Of a DNA stretch of 64,000 nt, positions 45,398-54,548 are shown one piece after another (position 1 is the stretch's first letter; the number at the start of each line of letters is the position of its first letter). The position numbers and the translations under genes are program-made. The notes beneath the pieces are model-generated. The model ran no database searches, was not told the origin of the DNA, and worked only from the letters and a program-made list of their open reading frames with translations. This DNA is from Micromonospora radicis (GTDB lineage: Bacteria; Actinomycetota; Actinomycetes; Mycobacteriales; Micromonosporaceae), in the NCBI RefSeq assembly GCF_003583405.1, contig NZ_QXEC01000010.1, positions 142,157 to 206,156 on the forward strand, read 5' to 3'.

Positions 45398-47335
45398 ATG
45401 TCCCTCGACGGGTGGAACACGGTCCTGGTGCTGGGCGGCATCCGCTCCGGCAAGTCGGAGTTCGCCGAGTCCCTGGTCGCCGACGCGACCACGGTCCGGT
45501 ACGTCGCCACGGCCGCGGGCCCGACCGACGACGACCCCGAGTGGGCGGCCCGGCTCGCCGCGCACCGCGCCCGCCGGCCGGCCGGCTGGAGCACCGAGGA
45601 GACCTCGGCCGACCCACGGCGACTCGCCGACGTGATCGCCGCGGCCCGGCCGGACGAGACGCTGCTCGTCGACGACCTCGGCGGCTGGGTGACGGTGCTG
45701 CTCGACCCGGCCCACCAGCCGGCCGACGACACCGTCACCATCGACGAACTGATCGCCGCCGTGCGGGCCTGCCCGGCCCGGCTGGTGCTGGTCAGCCCGG
45801 AGGTGGGGCTGTCGCTGGTGCCCGCCACGCCGCTGGGTCGGGCGTTCACCGACGCGCTCGGCACGGTCAACCGGGCGGTGGCGGACGCCTGTGACACGGT
45901 GGTGCTGGTGGTCGCCGGCCAGCCGTGCCGACTGAAGCCGACCGTCACCGAGCCCACCCCGGCCGGGCCCGCCGTCGAGCCCGCACCGGCCCGGCCGGCA
46001 GCCGGGACCACACCGGCCACCGAGGCGACGCTGCCGGCGGTCGGCGCCGCCACCGGTGCGGCGGTACCCGCGCAGGCCGGTCCAGTGGCCGCAGCGGCCA
46101 ACGACAGCGGCATCAGCGTGCCGGCCTCGCCGCCGGTGACCAGCCCGCAGCCGCCAGCCGCGACCGACGGCACCGGCGGGTGGACGGCGCCCACCATGGC
46201 GCTGCCGGTGGCCGCCAGCGGGCTGATCATCCAGCCCGGCATGGAGCTGCCCATGCCCGACGAGTACGCCGGCCCGCAGGCGGTGGACCGGCTGGCCACC
46301 CTGGACGTACCGGGCACCGGGCTCGGTGTGCTGGAGCAGGTGGTCTCGTTCGCCGCCGCCACCCAGGGCACCGCGACCCCGGCACCCTGGCGGTCGGTAC
46401 GGGTGCTGCTGCTGCACGGTGACCACGACGGTGACGCCGCCGCGGGCAGCCTTCCCGGCGAGTCGGCCCGGCAGGCGGAGCAGGCCCGCTCCGGTGCGGG
46501 CGTACTCGCCCGGCTGACCGCCGACTACGGGGCCGGTCTGCAGGTGGTCGAGGCCCCGACCGCCGCACCGATCGAGCGGGAGCCCGCGTTGAGCGCCGAG
46601 CAGGTCGACGCGGCCCTGCGCTACGGCTGGCGGCTGGCCGAGGAGGCCGTGGACGCCGGCGTACAACTGCTGGTGCTGGCGGCCTGCGGGGCCGGCACCG
46701 AGGCCGCGGCGGCCGCGGTGCTCGCGGCGACCGCCGGTGCCGAACCACCGGCCGTACTGGCCCGGGTGGTCACCGAGAACGGCGAGATCGACGACGTGGC
46801 CTGGATGGCCCGCTGCGCGGCGATCCGGGACGCGCTGCACCGCACCCGCCGTTCCTCCCGCGACGCCAAGGACGTGTTGGCCCAGCTCGGCGGCGGCGAC
46901 ATCGCCGTGGCCACCGGCATCCTGCTGGGCGCCACCGCGCGCCGGACCCCGGTACTGCTGGACGGGCCGGTCGGCGTGGCCGCCGGGCTGGTCAGCCGGG
47001 ATCTGGCCGGGCAGGCGCGGCACTGGTGCCTGCTGGCCGACCACGGCGGGCACCCGGCCGTCAAACTCGCCGCCGACGTGCTCGGCCTGACTCCGCTGAC
47101 CGAGCTGCGGCTGGGGCTGGGCGAGGGGGCGAACGCGATGACCGTGCTGCCGATGCTGCGCTCGGTACTTGCGCTGGCCGCCGCGCTGCCGGCCCGGCCG
47201 GACCGCGACCCCGCCGACGGCGGGACCGACGAGCCGGCGCAGGAGACCGAGCCCGACTTCCGCGAGCCCGAGCCGGACGGGCCCGGGCCGACCAGCACGG
47301 AACCGGCGGAGGATCCCGGCGTCCGTGCCGGCTGA
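45398..47335 (+). CDS. CobU-CobT fusion: adenosylcobinamide kinase/guanylyltransferase with CobT-like domain
   Basis: A 645-residue fusion. Residues 1-185 are CobU-like with the P-loop GGIRSGKS, the His in AHRARRPAGW (guanylylation) and NRAVADACDTVVLVVAG. A Pro/Ala-rich linker (about 190-280) leads to a CobT-like domain (about 290-600). The C-terminal CobT signature LGLGEGANAM keeps the catalytic glutamate, but the ADHG element is LHGDHDG and the GEMGIGNTT-type motif is AACGAGTEA, so part of the CobT active site is altered. It serves nucleotide-loop assembly of cobalamin. cobS overlaps its end. Confidence 0.87.
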   Translation: MSLDGWNTVLVLGGIRSGKSEFAESLVADATTVRYVATAAGPTDDDPEWAARLAAHRARRPAGWSTEETSADPRRLADVIAAARPDETLLVDDLGGWVTVLLDPAHQPADDTVTIDELIAAVRACPARLVLVSPEVGLSLVPATPLGRAFTDALGTVNRAVADACDTVVLVVAGQPCRLKPTVTEPTPAGPAVEPAPARPAAGTTPATEATLPAVGAATGAAVPAQAGPVAAAANDSGISVPASPPVTSPQPPAATDGTGGWTAPTMALPVAASGLIIQPGMELPMPDEYAGPQAVDRLATLDVPGTGLGVLEQVVSFAAATQGTATPAPWRSVRVLLLHGDHDGDAAAGSLPGESARQAEQARSGAGVLARLTADYGAGLQVVEAPTAAPIEREPALSAEQVDAALRYGWRLAEEAVDAGVQLLVLAACGAGTEAAAAAVLAATAGAEPPAVLARVVTENGEIDDVAWMARCAAIRDALHRTRRSSRDAKDVLAQLGGGDIAVATGILLGATARRTPVLLDGPVGVAAGLVSRDLAGQARHWCLLADHGGHPAVKLAADVLGLTPLTELRLGLGEGANAMTVLPMLRSVLALAAALPARPDRDPADGGTDEPAQETEPDFREPEPDGPGPTSTEPAEDPGVRAG

Positions 47336-48098
47336 GTCCCGCCTCGGCGACGGGGCGCGGCTGGCGCTGACCACCCTCACCATCGCACCGGTACGCGCCG
47401 GTCGCGTCGACCGGGCCACGGCGGGTACCGCGATGGCGCTCGCGCCGGCCGTCGGTGCCCTGCTCGGTGTGCTGACCGCCGGCGTACTGCTGCTGTTGGA
47501 CCCGCTCACCGCCCCGCTGGTCGCCGCCGGGGTGGCCGTGGCCGTGTGCGCCCTGCTCACCCGGGGGCTGCACCTCGACGGGTTGGCCGACACCGTGGAC
47601 GCGCTGGGGTCGTACCGGCGGGGACCGGCCGCGTTGGAGATCATGCGCAAGCCGGACGTCGGGCCGTTCGGTGTGGTCGCGCTGGTGCTCGTCCTGCTGG
47701 TGCAGGCCGCGGCGCTGGCGGAGCTGGCGGGCCGGGACCGGGCGGCCACCCTCGTCGCGGTCGTGACGGCCACCGCGGCCGGCCGGCTCGGCGTGACGTT
47801 GGCCTGCCGCCGGGGCGTGCCGGCGGCCCGCCCGGAGGGGCTCGGCGCGCTGGTGGCCGGCACCGTCGGGCCGCTCGCGTTGGCCGTCGGCACCGGCGCG
47901 GTCGCCCTGCTGGCGGTCGCCGCGGTGCCGGGCCGGGCCTGGCAGGGACCGCTGGCCGTGCTCGCCGCGCTGGCCGTCTCGGCCGGGCTGCTGCGGCACG
48001 TGGTGCGCCGCCTCGGCGGCATCACCGGTGACGTGCTCGGCGCGACCGTCGAGCTGGTCACCACGCTGGTCTACCTGGGACTGGTGCTGTCCGGCTGA
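47325..48098 (+). CDS. cobS: Adenosylcobinamide-GDP ribazoletransferase (cobalamin synthase)
   Basis: A 257-residue membrane enzyme with about six spans. The active-site signature LHLDGLADTVDALGSYR is intact. It joins adenosylcobinamide-GDP to alpha-ribazole in the membrane, the last step of nucleotide-loop assembly. GTG 47325 has GGAGG upstream and overlaps the cobU-cobT stop by 11 bases. Order matches mycobacterial cobT-cobS. No cobalamin riboswitch was recognised upstream of the pair. Confidence 0.95.
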   Translation: MPAESRLGDGARLALTTLTIAPVRAGRVDRATAGTAMALAPAVGALLGVLTAGVLLLLDPLTAPLVAAGVAVAVCALLTRGLHLDGLADTVDALGSYRRGPAALEIMRKPDVGPFGVVALVLVLLVQAAALAELAGRDRAATLVAVVTATAAGRLGVTLACRRGVPAARPEGLGALVAGTVGPLALAVGTGAVALLAVAAVPGRAWQGPLAVLAALAVSAGLLRHVVRRLGGITGDVLGATVELVTTLVYLGLVLSG

Positions 48099-48166
48099 GC
48101 CGGGCGGGCGGCGGCGGGTAGCGTACCTGCATCGACAGCACCGGCGCGGCCACCCCGGGGGACCAC

Positions 48167-49459
48167 ATGCTCATCACCGACGACTTCCTGCCCGTACCGG
48201 TCCCGGAGTCGCTCAGCGCGACCTACCTGGTGCCGACAGTGGGGCTGCCGTCGGTGACCGCCCGCACGGCCGTCCGCCGGCTGGCCGGTCGACTGGCCGA
48301 ACCGGTACACGGGTTGGCCACGCAGATGCTGGACAGCCCCCTGATGAGCGTCGACGTGCGGCCGATCGGCGAGTTCCCCGAGCTGCCACCGGACCTGCTC
48401 ACCGCGTTCGGGGCCAGCGAGGCGCAGCTCGACCGGTTGGCCGCCGCGAGCCACCTGGTGGTGGTCCAGGCCGAGTACCGGCCGGGCTGGCCGCCGGCGC
48501 ACGAGTGGGCGGCCCGGGCGGTGGCCGCCGCGGTGGCCGAGACGGTCGGCGGCGACGTGGTCGACGTCTTCGGGTTGCAGTTCCTCGACCCGGCGGCGGC
48601 GCTGCGTTCGTTGCCGGACGAGCGGGGCCGGGTCCGGCTGGTCGACTGGGTGCTGGTGCCCTACTCGTCGGACGCCGAGGGCCTGTGGTTCACCACCAAG
48701 GGGCTGCGCCGCTTCGGGCTGCTGGAGTTGCAGACCCAGGGGGTGCCGGACCACCTCACCCGGGCCTGGGGCGCGGTGATGACCGGTGCCGCCCGACGGT
48801 TGCTGCGGGACTGGACCGACGGGCTGGCCGGTGACGAGGTGCCGGCGTTCGTGCAGCTGCCGGTACTGGCCACGGTGACCGGGCACGACATCGCGGTGGC
48901 GTACGGCAATCCGGAGCAGCACGGCGCGACCGCGCCGGTGCTGTTGCGGCTGGAACTGGACCCGGCCACCGACCCGGACGCCGATTCGTTCCTCAGCCTG
49001 CGTCCGCCGGCCGGGCACCCCGGACCGGCCGGGCGCTACTACGCCACCGCCTGCGCGACCCTCTTCTCCGGCATCCAGCCCGACGTGCGCTACGCGCGGG
49101 CGGGCGACGCGATGAGCCGGGCGGTCGCCACCGCCCGTGCCGGCCTGGGCGACATCCGGGCGCGGTTCCGCACCGGCCAACTGCCGCCGGAGACGCAGCT
49201 GGTGGTCAAGTACGGATTGTCCGGCGACGACGGACCCGAGTACGTATGGGCCGGGGTGACCGCCTGGGACACGCCGGAGCGGGTCGTCGGCGCGAGCGCC
49301 AGCGACGCCAACACCGACCCGACGGTGCGGATCGGCTCCGCCGTGGTGATCGAGGCCACCGACATCGTCGACTGGGCCCTGTTGAACCCCACCGGCGTGA
49401 TCGAAGGCGGCTGGACCCAGGCAGTCCTGGACGCCGGCAACCCGCCCCCCACCCCCTAA
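48167..49459 (+). CDS. DUF2314-domain protein of unknown function
   Basis: A 430-residue soluble protein. The N-terminal 300 residues form an alpha/beta region without recognised motifs. The last 90 (VVKYGLSGDDGPEYVWAGV, VRIGSAVVIEATDIVDW) follow the DUF2314 pattern of a small beta domain that binds an unknown ligand. GGGGG lies upstream of the ATG; the upstream region also contains CACCGGCGCGGCC without a clear promoter. No signal peptide. Its convergent neighbour is gcvT, with a GATC palindrome between. Function cannot be stated. Confidence 0.7.
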   Translation: MLITDDFLPVPVPESLSATYLVPTVGLPSVTARTAVRRLAGRLAEPVHGLATQMLDSPLMSVDVRPIGEFPELPPDLLTAFGASEAQLDRLAAASHLVVVQAEYRPGWPPAHEWAARAVAAAVAETVGGDVVDVFGLQFLDPAAALRSLPDERGRVRLVDWVLVPYSSDAEGLWFTTKGLRRFGLLELQTQGVPDHLTRAWGAVMTGAARRLLRDWTDGLAGDEVPAFVQLPVLATVTGHDIAVAYGNPEQHGATAPVLLRLELDPATDPDADSFLSLRPPAGHPGPAGRYYATACATLFSGIQPDVRYARAGDAMSRAVATARAGLGDIRARFRTGQLPPETQLVVKYGLSGDDGPEYVWAGVTAWDTPERVVGASASDANTDPTVRIGSAVVIEATDIVDWALLNPTGVIEGGWTQAVLDAGNPPPTP

Positions 49460-49492
49460 CCCACCCACCCCACCCCCGGCGCCATGAATGTT

Positions 49493-49547
49493 GATCATGA
49501 AGTTGTTGTCACCCGCCTCGGCGTGTCGCGACAACAACTTCATGATC
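49493..49547. repeat. GATC-family palindromic element C (55 bp)
   Basis: Left half-site GATCATGAAGTTGTTGTCAC at 49493-49512, right half-site at 49528-49547. With the three flanking bases the arms form a 21-bp perfect inverted repeat (49490-49510 with 49530-49550). The centre includes GGCGTGTCG, also found in element E. It lies 34 bases after the DUF2314 stop and 25 bases before the gcvT stop, which converge. Confidence 0.9.
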
Positions 49548-49572
49548 AACCCTGGGTGGGCGGGGGTGGGGG

Positions 49573-50697
49573 TTACTTGACGGAGGGGTGGGTGAAGGGG
49601 GGGCGGGTCAGGAGCATGGGGAGACGGCGGCCCCGGATGTCGACCTGGAGTTCGGTGCCGTCGGGCAGGGCGGGGGCGGTGTCGACCAGGGCGAGGGCGA
49701 TGCCGCGCTTGTTGGTGGGGCTGAAGGTGCCGCTGGTAACCGTGCCGACCCGGGTGTCACCGTGGAAGATCGCCATGCCGGGGCGCGGGATGGCCCGGTC
49801 GACGGCCACCAGGCCGCGCAGCGTACGCGCCGGTCCGGCCGCCTTCTCCGCGAGCAGCGCGTCCCGACCCCAGAAGGCCGGCTTGTCCCAGCCGACCGCC
49901 CAACCCGAACGGGCCTGCACCGGCGTGATCTCCAGCGACAGGTCCTGCCCGTGCAGCGGGTACCCCATCTCGGTACGCAGGGTGTCCCGGGCGGCCAACC
50001 CGCAGGCCCGCGGCGCCGGTTCGGCGGCGAACAGCGCGTCCCAGACCACGACCGCGTCGCCGGCCGGGACCACCAGTTCGTAGCCGCGCTCGCCGGTGTA
50101 GCCGGTGCGGCACACGGTCAGCTCGACGCCGTCGAGGGTGGCCGGCGAGAAGCTCATGTACTCGTGGGCGGTGGGCAGGCCCAACGCGTCCAGCAGTTCG
50201 GTCGAGCGCGGCCCCTGCACGGCCAGGACCGCGTACGCCTCGTGCTCGTCGGTGATCGTGACCTGCGGCGGGGCGGCGGCGCGCAGCCGGCGTACCACCT
50301 CGGCGGTGTTCGCGGCGTTCGGGATGAGGAAGACGTGGTCGTCGGCGTACAGGTAGGCGATGATGTCGTCCACCACGCCGCCGGTGGCGTCGTCGCAGCA
50401 GAGGGTGTACTGCGCCCGCCCCGGACCGATGCGACCCAGGTCGTTGCTGAGGCAGGCGTTCACGAACTCCGCCGCCCCCGGGCCGGTCACCCGGACCTTG
50501 CCCAGGTGCGACACGTCGAACACGCCGACGTCGGTGCGGACCGCGGTGTGCTCGCGGAGCACCCCGCCGCCGGCGTACTCCAGCGGCATCTCCCAGCCAC
50601 CGAACGGGGCGAACTTGGCGCCGAGCGCGGTGTGCCGCTCGGCCAGCGGGGAACGACGCAGCCGGGTCGCGGCGGCGTCGGTGGTCACGTCGGTCAT
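49573..50697 (-). CDS. gcvT: Glycine cleavage system aminomethyltransferase (T protein)
   Basis: A 374-residue T protein that transfers the methylene group from the lipoyl-bound intermediate to tetrahydrofolate. Signature segments: [45 protein letters not shown] and [17 protein letters not shown], with the catalytic Asp at the usual position near residue 100. gcvH and gcvP are absent from the window, as next to mycobacterial Rv2211c. ATG 50697; it is divergent from the leucyl aminopeptidase gene. Confidence 0.95.
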   Translation of the reverse strand: MTDVTTDAAATRLRRSPLAERHTALGAKFAPFGGWEMPLEYAGGGVLREHTAVRTDVGVFDVSHLGKVRVTGPGAAEFVNACLSNDLGRIGPGRAQYTLCCDDATGGVVDDIIAYLYADDHVFLIPNAANTAEVVRRLRAAAPPQVTITDEHEAYAVLAVQGPRSTELLDALGLPTAHEYMSFSPATLDGVELTVCRTGYTGERGYELVVPAGDAVVVWDALFAAEPAPRACGLAARDTLRTEMGYPLHGQDLSLEITPVQARSGWAVGWDKPAFWGRDALLAEKAAGPARTLRGLVAVDRAIPRPGMAIFHGDTRVGTVTSGTFSPTNKRGIALALVDTAPALPDGTELQVDIRGRRLPMLLTRPPFTHPSVK

Positions 50698-50743
50698 GGG
50701 TCGCAACTTACCGGGGCCCACCCGTCTGGTTAGCATCGGCGGG

Positions 50744-50766
50744 ACCCGCCGGATGAGCCGGCGGGT
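50744..50766. promoter_or_regulatory. 9-bp hairpin in the gcvT/pepA shared upstream region
   Basis: ACCCGCCGG at 50744-50752 pairs perfectly with 50758-50766 around ATGAG. It sits between divergent starts (50697 and 50860), so it is more likely a leader structure or operator than a terminator. It does not resemble a glycine riboswitch. Confidence 0.4.
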
Positions 50767-50859
50767 AGCACCGACGTCCGGCGGACAATCAACCGTCGGC
50801 CAACTCCATCGCCGGTACGCCACCACGCGACCGGCCCGGCCCGCCCGGGAGCACCTTCC

Positions 50860-52431
50860 GTGACATCGTCCAGCACCACCCTGAGCCTGGTCGACACCGA
50901 CCCAGCCGAACTCGCCGTCGACGCGATCGTGATCGGCGTGCACAGCACGTCCGGCGGACAGGACGCCACCAGCGGCCTCGCCGGCACCCTACTGCTCGCC
51001 AGCGGAGCGGAGAGCATCGCCGCCGCCTTCGACGGCAAACTGACCGAGACGCTCGCGTTGCTCGGTACGACCGGTGGCCCGGGCGAGGTGATCAAGTTGG
51101 CGACCCTGGGCACCATCAGCGCCCCGGTGATCGCCGCGGTCGGCCTCGGCCCGGAGCCCAGCGGCGCGGCACCCGCCCCGGAGACCCTGCGTCGGGCCGC
51201 GGGGGCCGCCGTACGGTCGCTGGCCGGCGCGGCGCGGGTGGCGCTCGCGCTGCCGCTGCCCGACGACGCCGACGCCGCGGCCGCGGTGCGCGCGGTCGCC
51301 GAGGGGGCGCTGCTCGGTGGGTACCGGTTCGCCGGCTACAAGACCCGGCCGCAGCCGAACCGGCGCGAGCCGGTGGCCGAGGTGCTGGTCGCGGTGCCGG
51401 ACGCCGCGGACGCGACGGCGCGGGCCGAGGTGGCCCGGGCGGCGGCGGTGTCCGCCGCGGTGCGGCGTACCCGGGACTGGGTCAACATCGCCCCGAACGA
51501 GCTGCGCCCGCCGGCCTTCGCCGACTCGGTGGCCGAGGCCGCCCGGGCGGCGGGTCTCGGGGTGGAGGTGCTCGACGAGGCGGCGCTGCGGGAGGGCGGC
51601 TACGGCGGCATCATCGCCGTCGGGCAGGGCTCGGAGGCTCCGCCGCGACTGGTCAAGCTGACCTACACGCCCGACGGCGGCGACAGCGGCAAGCGGGTGG
51701 CGCTGGTCGGCAAGGGCATCACCTTCGACACCGGCGGCGTCTCGATCAAGCCGGCGCAGGGCATGTGGGAGATGAAGTCCGACATGGCCGGCGCGGCGGC
51801 GGTGGCCGCCACCATGCTGGCGGTGGCCGAGCTGAAGCCGTCGGTGACGGTGACGGCGTACGTGCCGATGGCGGAGAACATGCCCTCGGGCACCTCGTAC
51901 CGGCCGGGCGACGTGATCACCATGTTCAACGGCAAGAAGGTCGAGGTGCTCAACACCGACGCCGAGGGCCGGATGATCCTGGCCGACGCGATGGCCCGGG
52001 CCTGCGCGGACGGCACCGACTACCTCTTCGAGACCTCGACCCTGACCGGTGGACAGGTGGTCTCGCTGGGCAAGCGGATCTCGGGTGTGATGGGCACCAT
52101 GGAGCTGTGCGAGCGGGTCCGTGTCGCGGGCGACGCGGTCGGCGAGCCGGCCTGGCCGATGCCGCTGCCGGACGACGTGCGCAAGGGCATGGACTCCGAG
52201 GTCGCCGACATCTCGCAGGTCAACGCGGGCATGGACCGGGCCGGGCACATGCTGCAGGGCGGGGTGTTCCTGCGCGAGTTCGTCACCGACGAGGTCGCCT
52301 GGGCGCACATCGACATCGCCGGCCCGGCGTACCACTCGGGTGAGGCGACCGGCTACTGGACCAAGGGCGGCACCGGTGTGCCGGTGCGTACCCTGCTGCA
52401 CCTGATCGACGACGTCGCCGCCAACGGCTGA
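50860..52431 (+). CDS. Leucyl aminopeptidase (M17)
   Basis: A 523-residue cytosolic M17 metallopeptidase. Metal and catalytic residues are seen in [12 protein letters not shown] (Lys, Asp), [11 protein letters not shown] and NTDAEGRM (Asp, Glu). The N-terminal domain (about 1-185) is the less conserved macro-like part. It removes N-terminal residues from peptides and works as a hexamer. GTG 50860 matches the conserved start [12 protein letters not shown]. It corresponds to mycobacterial pepB/Rv2213. A strong terminator follows. Confidence 0.95.
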   Translation: MTSSSTTLSLVDTDPAELAVDAIVIGVHSTSGGQDATSGLAGTLLLASGAESIAAAFDGKLTETLALLGTTGGPGEVIKLATLGTISAPVIAAVGLGPEPSGAAPAPETLRRAAGAAVRSLAGAARVALALPLPDDADAAAAVRAVAEGALLGGYRFAGYKTRPQPNRREPVAEVLVAVPDAADATARAEVARAAAVSAAVRRTRDWVNIAPNELRPPAFADSVAEAARAAGLGVEVLDEAALREGGYGGIIAVGQGSEAPPRLVKLTYTPDGGDSGKRVALVGKGITFDTGGVSIKPAQGMWEMKSDMAGAAAVAATMLAVAELKPSVTVTAYVPMAENMPSGTSYRPGDVITMFNGKKVEVLNTDAEGRMILADAMARACADGTDYLFETSTLTGGQVVSLGKRISGVMGTMELCERVRVAGDAVGEPAWPMPLPDDVRKGMDSEVADISQVNAGMDRAGHMLQGGVFLREFVTDEVAWAHIDIAGPAYHSGEATGYWTKGGTGVPVRTLLHLIDDVAANG

Positions 52432-52439
52432 CCCGCACG

Positions 52440-52483
52440 GAAGGGCCCCCTGCCGACGGCACGCCGATGGCAGGGGGCCCTTC
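52440..52483 (+). terminator. 15-bp hairpin after leucyl aminopeptidase
   Basis: GAAGGGCCCCCTGCC at 52440-52454 pairs perfectly with 52469-52483, with a 14-base loop. It lies 8 bases after the stop and also precedes the convergent small gene's stop. Confidence 0.82.
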
Positions 52484-52494
52484 GCGGCGGTCGG

Positions 52495-52824
52495 TCAGTA
52501 CAGCTCCGGGCGGCGCTTTCGCCGCTCGTTGTAGTCGCGCATGCGCTGCGGGTAGCCCATCAGCGCCACGTCGTAGACCGGGATGCTCAGCCGGTACGCG
52601 AAGCGCCGGGCCCCGTCCGGGCCGTCGATGCGGCGCCGGGTCCACTCGCCGTCGTCGGCGATCAGGATGACGGTGGTCTCGGTGACCGTGGTCCGTGGCT
52701 CGATGAACGCCTCGACACCCTTGCGGGTGCGGACGAAGTTCTCAAGGTGCTCCAGATCGGCGCGATTGGCCGTACGGTCAGGTTCGGCCCCGCGTGCCCG
52801 CTTGCGTCGCCGGAACAGTCCCAC
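52495..52824 (-). CDS. Conserved small hypothetical protein next to lpdA
   Basis: A 109-residue protein with a basic N-terminus (LFRRRKRARG), a helical middle and a beta-rich end (TETTVILIADDGEWTRRRI, FAYRLSIPVYDVALMGYPQRM), finishing in a tyrosine. No known domain was recognised. The start GTG at 52824 has GGGGAG 9-10 bases upstream. It is divergent from the lpdA gene over about 260 bases that contain no other clear ORF. Confidence 0.72.
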   Translation of the reverse strand: MGLFRRRKRARGAEPDRTANRADLEHLENFVRTRKGVEAFIEPRTTVTETTVILIADDGEWTRRRIDGPDGARRFAYRLSIPVYDVALMGYPQRMRDYNERRKRRPELY

Positions 52825-53084
52825 TGAGCCGTCTCCCCACCTGTCACGTCGTCGAGAAAAGCGAACCCTCTCCCACCCTCCGTGCGGCCGTCCGACCGCA
52901 AGGACGGACGCCGCGCGCGGTTCGGGTCGAAAAGGATTCGGTGCCAAGGGTACGTGCCGACAACGTGTCGTTGGGCACCTCGGTACGCGGCTGCGGCACG
53001 GTGGTGACAAGATGGCCGAGGTGGGGTGTGTCCCTGTTACCCCGCCGTGACCCCCGATGCAGCGAAGCGACCTGGGAGTTGGAC

Positions 53085-54476
53085 GTGAGCGAGCCGAACG
53101 ACGCAACCTTCGACATCGTCATCCTCGGAGGTGGGAGCGGCGGCTACGCGACCGCGCTGCGCGCCGCCCAGCTGGGGCTTTCCGTCGCGCTGGTGGAGAA
53201 GGGCAAGGTCGGCGGCACCTGCCTGCACAACGGCTGCATCCCCACCAAGGCGCTGCTGCACGCCGCCGAGATCGCCGACCAGACCCGCGAGTCCGAGCAG
53301 TTCGGCGTCAAGGCCGAGCTGGTCGGCATCGACATGGCGGCGGTCAACTCGTACAAGGACGGCGTGATCTCCCGCCTCTACAAGGGCTTGCAGGGTCTGG
53401 TCAACGGCTCCAAGAACATCACCGTGGTGGCGGGTGCCGGCCGGCTGGTCGCACCGAACGTCGTCGAGGTCGACGGCAAGCGGTACACCGGTCGCAACAT
53501 CGTGCTGGCCTCCGGTTCGTACGCCAAGAGCCTGCCCGGCCTGGAGATCGACGGCGAGCGGGTGATCACCAGTGACCACGCGCTGACCCTGGACCGGGTG
53601 CCCAGCTCGGCGATCGTGCTCGGCGGCGGCGTGATCGGTGTCGAGTTCGCCAGCGTGTGGAAGTCCTTCGGGGTGGACGTGACGATCATCGAGGCGCTGC
53701 CCCGGCTGGTCGCCGCCGAGGACGAGGAGTCGTCGAAGGCGCTGGAGCGGGCGTTCCGCAAGCGGAAGATCAACTTCAAGGTCGGCAAGCCGTTCGAGAA
53801 GGTCGAGAAGACCGACAACGGCGTGAAGGTGACCATCGCCGGCGGCGAGACCGTCGAGGCCGAGCTGCTGCTGGTCGCGGTCGGCCGGGGCCCCAACACC
53901 GCCGACCTCGGGTACGAGGAGCAGGGCGTCAAGATCGACCGGGGCTACGTCCTGACCGACGAGCGGCTGCGCACCGGCGTGCCGAACGTCTACGCGGTCG
54001 GCGACATCGTGCCCGGCCTGCAACTCGCCCACCGCGGCTTCCAGCAGGGCATCTTCGTCGCCGAGGAGATCGCCGGCCAGAACCCGGCGGTGATCGACGA
54101 GGCGGGCATCCCGCGCGTCACCTACTGCGACCCGGAGCTGGCCTCGGTCGGCCTCACCGAGGCGAAGGCCAAGGAGCAGTACGGCGCTGACAAGATCAAG
54201 ACCTACAACTACAACCTCGGCGGCAACGGCAAGAGCCAGATCCTCAAGACGACCGGCTTCGTGAAGCTGGTCCGGGTTGAGGACGGCCCGGTGGTCGGCG
54301 TGCACATGGTCGGTGCCCGGGTCGGCGAACTGGTCGGCGAGGCGCAGCTGATCTACAACTGGGAGGCGTACCCGGGCGAGGTCGCGCAGCTCGTGCACGC
54401 CCACCCGACGCAGAACGAGGCCCTGGGCGAGGCGCACCTGGCCCTCGCCGGCAAGCCGCTGCACGCGCACGCCTGA
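53085..54476 (+). CDS. lpdA: Dihydrolipoamide dehydrogenase (E3)
   Basis: A 463-residue FAD disulfide oxidoreductase. The FAD loop GGGSGGYATALRAAQLG, redox pair GGTCLHNGCIPTK, NAD loop LGGGVIGVEFASVW and the C-terminal HAHPTQNE with the catalytic His-Glu are all present. It reoxidises lipoyl groups on the adjacent E2 protein. GTG 53085 with GGGAG 6 bases upstream is preferred to an upstream frame that would add a charged unconserved stretch. The E2 gene starts 72 bases later. Confidence 0.96.
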   Translation: MSEPNDATFDIVILGGGSGGYATALRAAQLGLSVALVEKGKVGGTCLHNGCIPTKALLHAAEIADQTRESEQFGVKAELVGIDMAAVNSYKDGVISRLYKGLQGLVNGSKNITVVAGAGRLVAPNVVEVDGKRYTGRNIVLASGSYAKSLPGLEIDGERVITSDHALTLDRVPSSAIVLGGGVIGVEFASVWKSFGVDVTIIEALPRLVAAEDEESSKALERAFRKRKINFKVGKPFEKVEKTDNGVKVTIAGGETVEAELLLVAVGRGPNTADLGYEEQGVKIDRGYVLTDERLRTGVPNVYAVGDIVPGLQLAHRGFQQGIFVAEEIAGQNPAVIDEAGIPRVTYCDPELASVGLTEAKAKEQYGADKIKTYNYNLGGNGKSQILKTTGFVKLVRVEDGPVVGVHMVGARVGELVGEAQLIYNWEAYPGEVAQLVHAHPTQNEALGEAHLALAGKPLHAHA

Positions 54477-54548
54477 CCACGACGTACCCGCGGCGTCCGG
54501 CGACGGGCGATGATCCCCCCACCAGGGAAATGAAGGAGTCTGGAGAAC

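Noticed and set aside
49440..49600. GATC palindrome C as a tRNA or small-RNA gene
   Set aside because: It has no cloverleaf arms, and the paired arms are too long and perfect for a tRNA. An untranslated RNA is not excluded but has no direct support.
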